Part shown: in pieces, positions 8,335 to 15,998 of the stretch
How the letters are laid out: the number at the start of each line of letters is the position of its first letter
Numbering within the stretch: the stretch's first letter is position 1
Source of the DNA: Collinsella sp. TF06-26
Lineage (GTDB): Bacteria > Actinomycetota > Coriobacteriia > Coriobacteriales > Coriobacteriaceae
Direction: 5' to 3'
Assembly: GCF_002232035.1 (NCBI RefSeq)
Contig: NZ_NKXR01000009.1
Span: 36,636 to 100,635 of the forward strand
Length of the DNA: 64,000 bases
Position numbers and translations under genes: made by a program
The notes under the pieces: generated by a model
The model's database searches: none
Seen by the model: the letters and a program-made list of their open reading frames with translations, nothing else
Told to the model about the DNA's origin: nothing

Positions 8335-9135
8335 ATGTCGATGTACGAGGTCTATTCGAACCTCAGGTCTTGTATCGAAGACGTCGAGAAGGGCGGCAGC
8401 CTTGACGCCCACATCGCACTCTACGCCCTTTCCCATCACGACGAGGTCCCAGAGCTCTCAATAGAAGAACTTGCCCGCGCGTGCAATACATCGCCCGCGA
8501 CCATCTCGCGCTTCTGCAGGCGCGTAAACGGCTCGAGCTTTCGATCGTTCAAAGAGCAAGTTGACGACTTCAACGCTTGGCTCCAGCGTGAGACAACCGA
8601 GGCAAGGGCTCATAAGCAAATCGATATACCCTGGTATTTCGATATCGTAGAGACCTCTTTGCTTGAAACAAAACGCCTGCTCACTGAGGATCGACTCGAG
8701 CAGGCCGTTGACTGGCTTCTCGATGCGCAAAATGTCTACGTATACGGAAGCTCATTCTCCAATCTCGCCGCCCGCTCACTCTGCGAAAAGCTGAGCCGCG
8801 TAAACCGACTGTGCTTTTCATTTGGCTCCGTCAAGGGACAGGAGACGTCGCTCTGTCTGCTCCAACCCGACGATCTAACCATCTTTGTATCGTTCTCAGG
8901 GAAGACGAGCCACATCTTCAATCTTTACGTTGAGGCCAAGCGGCGAGGTTGCCGCGTTATTTGGATATCGAGCAACATGGCATTCGATAACAACGGGGCG
9001 CGCGAGCTCTTGCTACCCGTGAGCGCGGAGTCACTCAGCGAGTACTCGACCGCCTTGGTTGAGGGCATGAGCCTACAAAGCGCGGTTAACGCTCTGTATA
9101 TCAGCTGTGCAAATCGACTTCGGGCGCAGCGCTAG
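8335..9135 (+). CDS. RpiR family regulator (HTH plus SIS)
   Basis: 266 residues. The N-terminal HTH-6 domain (LSIEELARACNTSPATISRFCRRVNGSSFRSFKEQ, about 42-76) is followed by a SIS sugar-phosphate-binding domain (VYVYGSSFSNLAARSLCEKLSR, about 134-155; ISFSGKT-like stretch VSFSGKTSHIFN, about 184-195). It should sense a phosphosugar and control the upstream GH4-EIIBC operon. The ATG has GGAG 8 nt upstream. It is one of three RpiR genes in this window, each beside a PTS operon. Confidence 0.88.
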   Translation: MSMYEVYSNLRSCIEDVEKGGSLDAHIALYALSHHDEVPELSIEELARACNTSPATISRFCRRVNGSSFRSFKEQVDDFNAWLQRETTEARAHKQIDIPWYFDIVETSLLETKRLLTEDRLEQAVDWLLDAQNVYVYGSSFSNLAARSLCEKLSRVNRLCFSFGSVKGQETSLCLLQPDDLTIFVSFSGKTSHIFNLYVEAKRRGCRVIWISSNMAFDNNGARELLLPVSAESLSEYSTALVEGMSLQSAVNALYISCANRLRAQR

Positions 9136-9260
9136 CCGCAAACACGCTAGAACCGAAAAAAAACGCACCTCACCGTCGCAAGGCGTCCGAATACACGATA
9201 GTCAGCGCCAAAAGAGTGCAGCGAGCACGTCATGTACTTGCCCATTCGCCCCAAAACAGC

Positions 9261-9300
9261 ACAGGTCGGCGCCCGATTGAAGGATCGGGCGCCGACCTGT
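9261..9300. terminator. Bidirectional terminator
   Basis: A perfect 17-bp stem: ACAGGTCGGCGCCCGAT (9261-9277) and its complement at 9284-9300 around a 6-nt loop. It lies between the 3' ends of the converging RpiR gene and the second EIIBC gene. Read leftwards it is followed by TGTTTT; read rightwards by ATTAATCTT. Confidence 0.8.
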
Positions 9301-9328
9301 ATTAATCTTGATTGTGTGTTTGAGTCGT

Positions 9329-10891
9329 TTACTCCATACCCAGCAGCTCGCGCATCTGGGTTGCGTAGTTAGATGCCATGTTGCCGTAGACAATCTGCAC
9401 GCCGCCGTTGACATGCACGATGCCACGCGCTTCGAGCTTTTCGGTAAACTCGGCGTCATCAACCACCTTGTCACAGTCATTGAGCTGGATGCGCAGACGG
9501 GTGAAGCAGGCCTCGACAGACTTAATATTGTTGTCGCCGCCCACTGCCTCAACGATGGCGGGAATGAGGTCGCTAATCACGGTCTTGGGAGCCTTTTCGG
9601 CCTCATCGTCGGACTCTTCCTCGCGGCCGGGAGTCTTAAGGTCCTTCTTAAGAATGATGAACTTGAAGACGAAGTAGTACACCACGAAGTAGATGGGGCC
9701 GAGGAACAGGATAACCTGCCAGTTGGAGCCCTTGGCTGCACCCATAATGCCGTTAAAGATCAACGACAAGAGCGGGCCGCCGAAGGACGCGGAGCCAGCC
9801 ACGTTGAACTGCAGGATATAGGTCAGCGCATAGGCAAGACCAGCCATGAGAGCGTGGAACACGTAGAGGATGGGCGCGATAAACAGGAAGGAGTACTCGA
9901 GCGGCTCGGTAATGCCGGAGAGGATGCAAGGCACCACGATGGCAATCATGAGCGCTGCGGTCTTCTTCTTATTCTTGGGAAGCGCCGTCTTGTAGAAGGC
10001 GAGCGCAGCGCCAGGCAGGCCGAACATGGCGAAGATAACCTTGCCGTTCATGACAAAACGGCTGACCTCGATGTTAAACGGCGTGCTGGGAGAGCCCAGG
10101 ATCGCGTTGTAGATATTGATAGCGCCCTGAACAGTCTGGCCGTCGATGGTCTCGACGCCACCGAGCGACGTGAAGAAGAACGGCAAATAGACAAAGTGAT
10201 GCAGGCCAAAAGGCAGGAGCATGCGCTCGCCGGCGCCGTAGACAAATGCACCAAAGGCACCCGTAGTCTTGATGAACTCGGACAGCGCACCGAGAGCGTT
10301 CTGAATAAACGGGAAAACAAAGGACATGACCAATGCGAGGATGCTGCATGAGAGCAGCGTCACCGCCGGGATAAAGCGCGTGCCGTTGAAAATGGAGAAC
10401 ACGGCAGGCAGCTCAATCTTGTAGTAACGGTTATGCAACCATGCGACGATTGCGCCCACCAGAAGACCGCCGATAACGCCAGTGTCGAGCGTGGTGATAC
10501 CGAGGATCGTGCTCTGGCCAGTCGTAAGATTCGCGGGATCGATGACACCAGTCGCCGTAAGGAACGTGCCCATCACGGAGTTCATGCACATGTAGCCCAA
10601 AAAGCCACAAAGCGCCGCGGTAGCCTTCTCGGACTTGGCGAAGCCATAGGCGAGACAAATCGAGAAGATAACCGGGATGTTGCTCATGACGATGCCGGCC
10701 GCGGCCTTGAGAATCGAAAAGAAAATCGCAAAGCCCGGAGCAGCAAGCCAGGGAACAGCTGCCGTAAGGGTGGGGCTGGTAAAGGCATTGCCAAAGCCCT
10801 GAAGGATGCCGGCGATTGGCAGGATCAAGACAGGCGTCATGAGGACTTTGCCCAGGCGCTGGAACTTTGCCAGCAGCTCATCTTTGTTCAT
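9329..10891 (-). CDS. PTS alpha-glucoside-type EIIBC component (second copy)
   Basis: 520 residues with the same EIIC-EIIB order as the permease at 6677-8257. Landmarks are LMTPVLILPIAGILQGFG at the N-terminus, GITEPLEYSFLFIAPILYVFHA late in EIIC, and phospho-Cys462 in VEACFTRLRI. No EIIA domain. It is transcribed after the second GH4 gene, separated by a hairpin at 10914-10944. Strong similarity to the first permease along the full length suggests duplication followed by divergence. GAGGGG stands 6 nt before the ATG. Confidence 0.9.
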   Translation of the reverse strand: MNKDELLAKFQRLGKVLMTPVLILPIAGILQGFGNAFTSPTLTAAVPWLAAPGFAIFFSILKAAAGIVMSNIPVIFSICLAYGFAKSEKATAALCGFLGYMCMNSVMGTFLTATGVIDPANLTTGQSTILGITTLDTGVIGGLLVGAIVAWLHNRYYKIELPAVFSIFNGTRFIPAVTLLSCSILALVMSFVFPFIQNALGALSEFIKTTGAFGAFVYGAGERMLLPFGLHHFVYLPFFFTSLGGVETIDGQTVQGAINIYNAILGSPSTPFNIEVSRFVMNGKVIFAMFGLPGAALAFYKTALPKNKKKTAALMIAIVVPCILSGITEPLEYSFLFIAPILYVFHALMAGLAYALTYILQFNVAGSASFGGPLLSLIFNGIMGAAKGSNWQVILFLGPIYFVVYYFVFKFIILKKDLKTPGREEESDDEAEKAPKTVISDLIPAIVEAVGGDNNIKSVEACFTRLRIQLNDCDKVVDDAEFTEKLEARGIVHVNGGVQIVYGNMASNYATQMRELLGME

Positions 10892-10913
10892 GGGATACCC
10901 CTCTTAAAGAAAC

Positions 10914-10944
10914 GGGGCGTGCAGCTCTACAGCCCACACGCCCC
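10914..10944 (-). terminator. Intra-operon hairpin between GH4 and EIIBC
   Basis: Read leftwards, GGGGCGTG and CACGCCCC form an 8-bp stem followed by GTTTCTTT. It falls between the GH4 gene and the EIIBC gene of the same operon, so it is more likely an attenuator or RNA-processing hairpin that sets their ratio than a true end of transcription. Confidence 0.55.
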
Positions 10945-10973
10945 ATAACAGTTATCAAGCGCTATGGAACTAG

Positions 10974-12299
10974 CTACTTAAGCTCCGGCCAGTAATCCTT
11001 ATTGGCCTCGATGAGCTTGTCGAGCACTTTGCGAGCCTTCTTGGCGTCACCGACCAGACGATTAAGCGTGAGTGCCTGCAGAGCCTTCTCGTAGGAACCC
11101 TCCATCCAAGCCTCAACAGTCAGGCGCTCATAGGCGTACTGGTTCTCCATAAGGCCGCGATAGAAGGTACCGATCTTGCCAACAGCATAGGGCTGCGGGC
11201 CATTGGCGCCCACGCTTGCCGCGACCTCGACCATGGCGTCATCGGGCATGCCCTCGATAATGCCGTTGTTGGGCACGATGACAATGAAGGTCTTGTTGGT
11301 GTTGCGATAAATGGCCGAGGTGATTTCCACGATCATATCGCCATGAGCGTCGTTTTGCACAACCGAGGAGTTCTTTGCGGTGCCGACTTTGGCAACACGC
11401 TCGCACTCGGCGAACACGCGCTTTTCACGACCGTTGATAACCTCGTCGGAGCGAGTGTAGTCGGGGTCGAGGTGAGCGACCTTGTACTCGGGATACAGAT
11501 AGTACTGCAGATAAGTGTTGGGCAGATAGTCGGGGAAGTCCTCGAGCATGTCCTTGACCATGGCGTAGGTATCAAGCCAGGACTGGTCACGCTGCTCGGC
11601 ATCGGCAGGAAGGAAGCCGTTCTTCTCCGTGTATTCCTTAATCTGCGGGACGAGGTCATGGCCCTCTTCATCGTAGATGTGCTTGAACCAACCGAAGTGA
11701 TTGAGGCCGAAGTACACGGGCTCCGTCTTGCTCATATCGCGACCGAGCAGGCGACCGTAAGAGCGCATGAGGTTGACAGGCTGGTCGCAGATGTTGAGGA
11801 CGCGATGCTCATCGGGCAGGACGCGCTCGAGACCATATGCCACAATAGCAGCCGGGTTGGTGTAGTTGATAATCCACGCCTCCGGGCTATGAGCGCGAAC
11901 GTCGTTGACGATCTCAACCATGTCATGCATGGAGCGCATACCGTAAGCCATGCCGCCAGGGCCCACCGTTTCCTGGCCGATGATTCCCATATGCAGCGGA
12001 ATCTTCTCGTCCTTGCTGCGCATCTCGTAGCCGCCGGTACGAATCTGGCAGAGCACAAAGTCAACGTCGGTGTATGCCTCGTCCTTATCGGTGGTGTAAC
12101 CAAACTCCACACCGGGCTCCTCCTCGGCAAAGAGGATCTTGCCAAACTCGCCGATCGGACGCTGACGCTCGGCATCGATGTCATAGAGCATCACGCGGTT
12201 CAGCGGCAGAATGTCCATGTGCTTGGTCAGGGCTTTAAGAATGCCAGGGCACCACGTGGAGCCGCCGCCAACGATCACAATATTGAGCTTATCCTTCAT
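10974..12299 (-). CDS. Glycoside hydrolase family 4 enzyme, variant CDQP motif
   Basis: 441 residues, same length as the GH4 enzyme at 5327-6652. The NAD-binding start IVIVGGGSTWCPGI and metal ligands Cys171 and His201 (FGLNHFGWF) are conserved. The specificity motif reads C171-D-Q-P174 instead of CDMP, so the alpha-glucoside class is likely but the preferred 6-phospho-sugar may differ. GGAGGG lies 7 nt before the ATG. It heads an operon with the downstream EIIBC and is divergent from an RpiR gene. Confidence 0.88.
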   Translation of the reverse strand: MKDKLNIVIVGGGSTWCPGILKALTKHMDILPLNRVMLYDIDAERQRPIGEFGKILFAEEEPGVEFGYTTDKDEAYTDVDFVLCQIRTGGYEMRSKDEKIPLHMGIIGQETVGPGGMAYGMRSMHDMVEIVNDVRAHSPEAWIINYTNPAAIVAYGLERVLPDEHRVLNICDQPVNLMRSYGRLLGRDMSKTEPVYFGLNHFGWFKHIYDEEGHDLVPQIKEYTEKNGFLPADAEQRDQSWLDTYAMVKDMLEDFPDYLPNTYLQYYLYPEYKVAHLDPDYTRSDEVINGREKRVFAECERVAKVGTAKNSSVVQNDAHGDMIVEITSAIYRNTNKTFIVIVPNNGIIEGMPDDAMVEVAASVGANGPQPYAVGKIGTFYRGLMENQYAYERLTVEAWMEGSYEKALQALTLNRLVGDAKKARKVLDKLIEANKDYWPELK

Positions 12300-12597
12300 G
12301 TTCCGTCCCTCCAGGGTTGGCTGATCGGTGTTCTCGAAGACCTTGGGCTACGCGGTTGTCCTCGGCTTGCTTCGTTTCGATTGATATTTTGCGACATAAG
12401 GTCATTTGCGAGTCCCCGTGTGGGCCAATGCGAAACGGGGACACATGATTTCGCTCACGACACAGATATGTGTAGGCAAACACGCGCGTTTGCCCAGTTC
12501 ATGGGCAATAGGCAATCTTGACCGATTACCGATTTCTCACCTGGCTACACAAAGCGGTACCATATATACGGCGAGGTGCGAGGGGCTGAAACATCTT
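12300..12597. other. Divergent intergenic region, GH4 / RpiR
   Basis: 298 bp that must carry both divergent promoters. The only clear structure is the stem GTCCCCGT (12412-12419) / ACGGGGAC (12435-12442). No confident promoter or operator could be assigned. Confidence 0.4.
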
Positions 12598-13347
12598 ATG
12601 AAAGATCAAGAATCTTTTTATGATCATGTGCGAGCTGGCGAGAGCAAGCTCAACGATCTCGAAAGCGAGATCATGCGCTACATCATCGAGCTGCGTGATG
12701 ATATTGACGATGTCACGCTTAAGAGCGTTGCTGAACGGTTCTTCGTCGCTCCCAATACAATCGTCAGGCTTGCCCATAAGCTTGGCTTCTCGGGGTTTAC
12801 GGAGCTCAAACAATCGTATTCCGCCTCGCTCGACCGCAATCGATTCACTATCGAGGCACTTCCTCTTGATACCCAGCTCGTACAGACCAAAGATCTGCTT
12901 AACGACCGGGTCATCGATTCGGTTGTGAGTCTTATCCAGGACGCCTCGCATATCGTGTTCTTCTGCTCGGGTTTTTCGAAGTACCCGTGCCTCGAAATGG
13001 CTGAAAAGCTCAAAATAATGGGCAAGAATACCGACACGCTCAGTGAACGCCACGTCATGAGGCATTACGCAGAACTGCTTGGCAAAAACGACCTGGTCTT
13101 CAGCGTTTCAGTCAGCGGTGAGACGCAGGTGTCTATTGACGCCACATCGATAGCCAAAACGCGCGGATGCAAGGTCGTCACGCTCACCGGCTTTTCTCGA
13201 AATTCTCTCTCGAAACTAGCCGACTACCCCATCTACACCGTGCAAAAAGAAATCCGCTTGGGCAGCATGGACCTCGACAGTCGATTGATGTTCTATTACG
13301 TTTTCGAATTGATATTTGAGCGTTACTTCAAACTGGCCAAGAAATAA
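12598..13347 (+). CDS. RpiR family regulator (HTH plus SIS)
   Basis: 249 residues: an HTH-6 domain (DDVTLKSVAERFFVAPNTIVRLAHKLGFSGFTELKQ, about 37-72) and a SIS domain (IVFFCSGFSKYPCLEMAEKLKIMG, then VFSVSVSGETQVSIDA). It is divergent from the second GH4-EIIBC operon, which it most likely controls. ATG 12598 is the only good start for the HTH domain; AGGGG is 12 nt upstream, a longer spacing than usual. The mirrored gene order relative to the first module supports common ancestry of the two modules. Confidence 0.87.
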   Translation: MKDQESFYDHVRAGESKLNDLESEIMRYIIELRDDIDDVTLKSVAERFFVAPNTIVRLAHKLGFSGFTELKQSYSASLDRNRFTIEALPLDTQLVQTKDLLNDRVIDSVVSLIQDASHIVFFCSGFSKYPCLEMAEKLKIMGKNTDTLSERHVMRHYAELLGKNDLVFSVSVSGETQVSIDATSIAKTRGCKVVTLTGFSRNSLSKLADYPIYTVQKEIRLGSMDLDSRLMFYYVFELIFERYFKLAKK

Positions 13348-13407
13348 AACTTGGCATGCGTCCGGCTTCGACCCTTTAGCAGCCTTCTATATGAAAGGTA
13401 TCGTCCT

Positions 13408-13854
13408 ATGCAACGCGTACTGTTTATCTGTCATGGGAACATCTGCCGCTCGACGATGGCTGAGTCCGTGTTTACCGAGCTGGTGCGCCGCGCTGGGCGC
13501 GCGGGCGAGTTTGTCATCGATTCTGCAGTGACCTCGACCGAGGAGATCGGCAACCCGCCGCACCACGGTACCGTTGCCAAGCTACGCGAGGTCGGAATCC
13601 CCGTCGTCGCCCACCGCGCGCGCCAGGTGCGTCGCGCGGAGTATGGCGACTGGGATCGCATTGTCTATATGGATGCTGAGAACGCGCGCGGCCTGCGTCG
13701 CATCTTTGGCGACGACCCCGACGGCAGGATTACGCGCTTGCTCGACTGGACCGATCGCCCCGGCGACGTGGCCGATCCCTGGTATACCGGCAATTTCGAT
13801 GCCACCTACCGCGACGTGCTCGCCGGTTGCGCCGCTATGCTCGAGCAGCTGTAG
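13408..13854 (+). CDS. Low molecular weight protein tyrosine phosphatase
   Basis: 148 residues. The N-terminus RVLFICHGNICRSTMAE contains the CX5R phosphatase loop (C8 to R14), and the general-acid Asp lies in VADPWYTGNFD near the C-terminus. The length is right for the family. It dephosphorylates phosphotyrosine on proteins, in bacteria often on kinases controlling polysaccharide export; no such kinase is visible here. AAAGG sits about 10 nt before the ATG. It stands alone after the RpiR gene, 60 bp downstream. Confidence 0.92.
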   Translation: MQRVLFICHGNICRSTMAESVFTELVRRAGRAGEFVIDSAVTSTEEIGNPPHHGTVAKLREVGIPVVAHRARQVRRAEYGDWDRIVYMDAENARGLRRIFGDDPDGRITRLLDWTDRPGDVADPWYTGNFDATYRDVLAGCAAMLEQL

Positions 13855-13902
13855 GTTCGCGGAGGCACGAACCTCGCGAGCCGCGTCATCGGCATACAGA
13901 TC

Positions 13903-13966
13903 GAGCGTGGATTTTCTCCCACTTTGAGCATTCAAGTGCGCTCTAGACGGGAGAAAATCCACGCTC
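13903..13966. repeat. Inverted repeat, GAGCGTGG family, copy 1
   Basis: GAGCGTGGATTTTCTCCC (13903-13920) is repeated in perfect inverted form at 13949-13966 around a 28-nt loop. A related, less perfect copy lies at 15574-15666 on the other side of the DUF4143 ATPase gene. Confidence 0.75.
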
Positions 13967-13984
13967 ATTATCTCGGATAGCGGA

Positions 13985-14013
13985 TGCGACAAAGGCACTA
14001 TCCCTTTGTCGCG
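13985..14013. repeat. ACAAAGG-family hairpin, copy 2
   Basis: GCGACAAAGG (13986-13995) pairs with CCTTTGTCGC (14003-14012). It lies just downstream of the DUF4143 ATPase gene and could end its transcript, though no T-run follows. It shares the ACAAAGG/CCTTTGT core with the hairpins at 2720 and 55111. Confidence 0.6.
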
Positions 14014-14026
14014 TCGGGGACTGTCC

Positions 14027-15388
14027 CTAGACCGGCTTGACCTCCAGCTTTATCCCCTCGGCACAGGAGTCACCCAAAACATCCGAAAGGGCCCAGGTCG
14101 CATATAGCGGCAAATAAAGAACAGCTCCGCTGCGTTCAACGTTGCCTCTCGAGAAAACAATCCCGAGCCTTACACCATATTCGGCCGTATCAAGCACATG
14201 GCCGAGCGCGGCGTGCGCGTGGTAATAGGAACCCGATTTAACCTCGATCGGAACAGCTGTTCCATCCGGTCCGTCGACCACAAAGTCCACTTCGCCGCGC
14301 TTCTTTGTCTGATAGTAGTAAAGCTGGCGATTTTGGGCAGCCAGCTGCTGGGCCACCACGTTTTCGTAAATACCGCCCAGATTGGGTTCCTTGCTATCAA
14401 GATACGCCGCCTGGGCGACGCCAACGGGGTAGCGCGCCATCAACATGCCCGTATCCGATTGGTATAGCTTGAACTGCGATGGCCGTGCCGTCTTGAGCAG
14501 GGGCGACTTTGGCTCGGTTACGATATCCGCCTTGAGAGCAACGCCGGCATCGACAAGCCAGACAAAATCTCGCTGGTACTTGTCGTAATGCGCCTTGGGG
14601 TCAATGGAATTGAGCACGAAGCGTTTGTTTTCGCCCTCGAGCATAATAGGGAGCTGATCGTAAATGCTCTGCACCTGAAGGGCTCGCCCGCTTGCATACT
14701 TGGAGATATCCCGCCGGTACTGTTCGTTGAGCTCTGACTGTAGCTGACGAACAGAGGCAAGGTCGCCCCGCGTGTCAAGGAAACGCTGCACGACCTCTGG
14801 CATTCCACCGACAACGGTATAGGTCCTGAAGTTTGCCATCATCGCGTCGTGAATGTAATCAGGAATGGGCTTCTCGCTGATACACGCGTCGCGTATCGTT
14901 TGGCGAGCTCCCTCGCTCACCCCGATCGCCCAGCAAAACTCCTCAAAATCGAGCGGGAACATCCTAAGCTCGTGAACATATCCCACGGGATAGGACCTAA
15001 CGCCCTTGAACTGGGTCCCGAGCATTGACCCCGAAAACGCCCAGCGGCACCTCCCGTCCTCAACAAGGAACTTTGCCATCGTCATGATGTCGGGGGCCTC
15101 TTGGACCTCATCGATAAACACGAGCGTTTTGCCCGGTGCTATCGGCTTTCCCGAGAGAAGCGTCACCCTGCTGATGAAATCGTCGGCATCCCGTGCCTCG
15201 AGAAGAGCATCTTTTGCCTGGCGATTTTCCGCGAGATTGAGCTCGATATAGGTTGCGTAGTTTGACTTACCGAACTCGCGAATCGAGTAGCTCTTACCGA
15301 TTTGGCGAGAACCCGTGACGAACAACGCCTTTCGTTCAATGGATCTCTGCCAACAATCAAGCTCATCAGCGATTTTCCTGCGCAACAT
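14027..15388 (-). CDS. AAA ATPase with DUF4143 C-terminal domain
   Basis: About 453 residues. An N-terminal AAA domain carries a P-loop variant GSRQIGKSY (about 27-35) and Walker B LVFIDEVQEAPD (about 89-100). The C-terminal half is a DUF4143 domain ending in a nuclease-like VDFVVDGPDGTAVPIEVKSG stretch with the D-x(n)-E-x-K pattern of restriction-type folds. The function of these widespread ATPases is not established. ATG 15388 follows GGGAGAGCTT and is preferred over ATG 15400. Three direct repeats at 33-bp spacing lie immediately upstream, and palindromic repeats flank the gene on both sides, suggesting a discrete acquired cassette. Confidence 0.85.
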   Translation of the reverse strand: MLRRKIADELDCWQRSIERKALFVTGSRQIGKSYSIREFGKSNYATYIELNLAENRQAKDALLEARDADDFISRVTLLSGKPIAPGKTLVFIDEVQEAPDIMTMAKFLVEDGRCRWAFSGSMLGTQFKGVRSYPVGYVHELRMFPLDFEEFCWAIGVSEGARQTIRDACISEKPIPDYIHDAMMANFRTYTVVGGMPEVVQRFLDTRGDLASVRQLQSELNEQYRRDISKYASGRALQVQSIYDQLPIMLEGENKRFVLNSIDPKAHYDKYQRDFVWLVDAGVALKADIVTEPKSPLLKTARPSQFKLYQSDTGMLMARYPVGVAQAAYLDSKEPNLGGIYENVVAQQLAAQNRQLYYYQTKKRGEVDFVVDGPDGTAVPIEVKSGSYYHAHAALGHVLDTAEYGVRLGIVFSRGNVERSGAVLYLPLYATWALSDVLGDSCAEGIKLEVKPV

Positions 15389-15412
15389 AAGCTCTCCCAT
15401 CGCCTCGATAAA

Positions 15413-15495
15413 TGAAATGCAGATATTTATATCGACTATTATCGATGAAATGCAGAGATTTTTAGTACCGAAATTTGATGAAATGCAGAAATTTG
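15413..15495. promoter_or_regulatory. Three direct repeats, exact 33-bp period
   Basis: TGAAATGCAG followed by A-rich ATTT begins at 15413, 15446 and 15479, exactly 33 bp apart. The last ends about 107 bp and the first begins 25 bp upstream of the ATPase start. Repeats on one face of the helix in a promoter suggest a regulator binding site; the gene product itself is a candidate binder (inference). Confidence 0.75.
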
Positions 15496-15573
15496 AGCTT
15501 ACTCGCGCATAGAACAACGACGCGTGCGCCTAAGCATGGGCATAAGTGAGGTCGGGATTCTCGCATACAAATC

Positions 15574-15666
15574 GAGCGAGGACTATCTCCCACTTTGAGT
15601 GCGAAATTGCGCCCAAAACGGGAGATAATCCACGCTCGATATTTCGACGGGAGAAAATCCACGCTC
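15574..15666. repeat. GAGCGTGG-family repeat, copy 2 with extra arm
   Basis: GAGCGAGGACTATCTCCC (15574-15591) faces GGGAGATAATCCACGCTC (15620-15637) with two mismatches. A second right arm, GGGAGAAAATCCACGCTC (15649-15666), is identical to the right arm of copy 1. The last arm ends 2 bp before the stop of the TIGR04076 gene. Confidence 0.7.
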
Positions 15667-15668
15667 AT

Positions 15669-15998
15669 CTATTCGTCGACGATCTCGGCAAGCCAGACGT
15701 TGAGGGTGTCGACCTCGGGGCAGCAGAACTTTGCCGTACCAGGCTCGTTGCCAGGCACGGTTCCGCCATAGCGCAGGATATCAATATAGGGAAAGCCCAC
15801 ATGGCAGGCCATGGCGCACATCTTGCCGCGGTCTCGGTCGAAGTCAAAGACGTCGCCTGGCTTGTGACCATGGTGGCAGCGGCACGCACCCAGCTGGTCC
15901 ACGCAGCTCACGCGGATACGCGGACGCTTGCCACGCGGCGCGCCGAGCGGCTTGTTCTCGCCCGCAGGCTTGACGCCGCCCTCGCCAGCGTTACTCAT
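15669..15998 (-). CDS. TIGR04076 family protein
   Basis: 109 residues, cysteine-rich. The core RIRVSCVDQLGACRCHHGHKPGDVFDF, then MCAMACHVGFPYIDILRYGG and a final FCCPEV, matches the pattern of the TIGR04076 family (Cys-rich small proteins with a G-C-x(n)-H-K-x-G-D core) of unknown function, perhaps metal or cofactor binding. The first 30 residues are a Gly/Pro/Lys-rich tail not typical of the core. Its ATG overlaps the pyridoxamine kinase stop by 8 nt (ATGAGTAA), so the two are translationally coupled. Confidence 0.65.
   Translation of the reverse strand: MSNAGEGGVKPAGENKPLGAPRGKRPRIRVSCVDQLGACRCHHGHKPGDVFDFDRDRGKMCAMACHVGFPYIDILRYGGTVPGNEPGTAKFCCPEVDTLNVWLAEIVDE

Noticed and set aside
13582..13998. 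A minus-strand frame beginning in the GAGCGTGG repeat, with a similar one at 15462-15668 (shared MSVDFLPS)
   Set aside because: The shared residues come from translating the same repeat DNA; one frame overlaps the phosphatase gene antisense. Not proteins.
15413..15495. CRISPR array
   Set aside because: Only three short units, spacers not distinct or of proper length, no cas genes. Better explained as promoter repeats.
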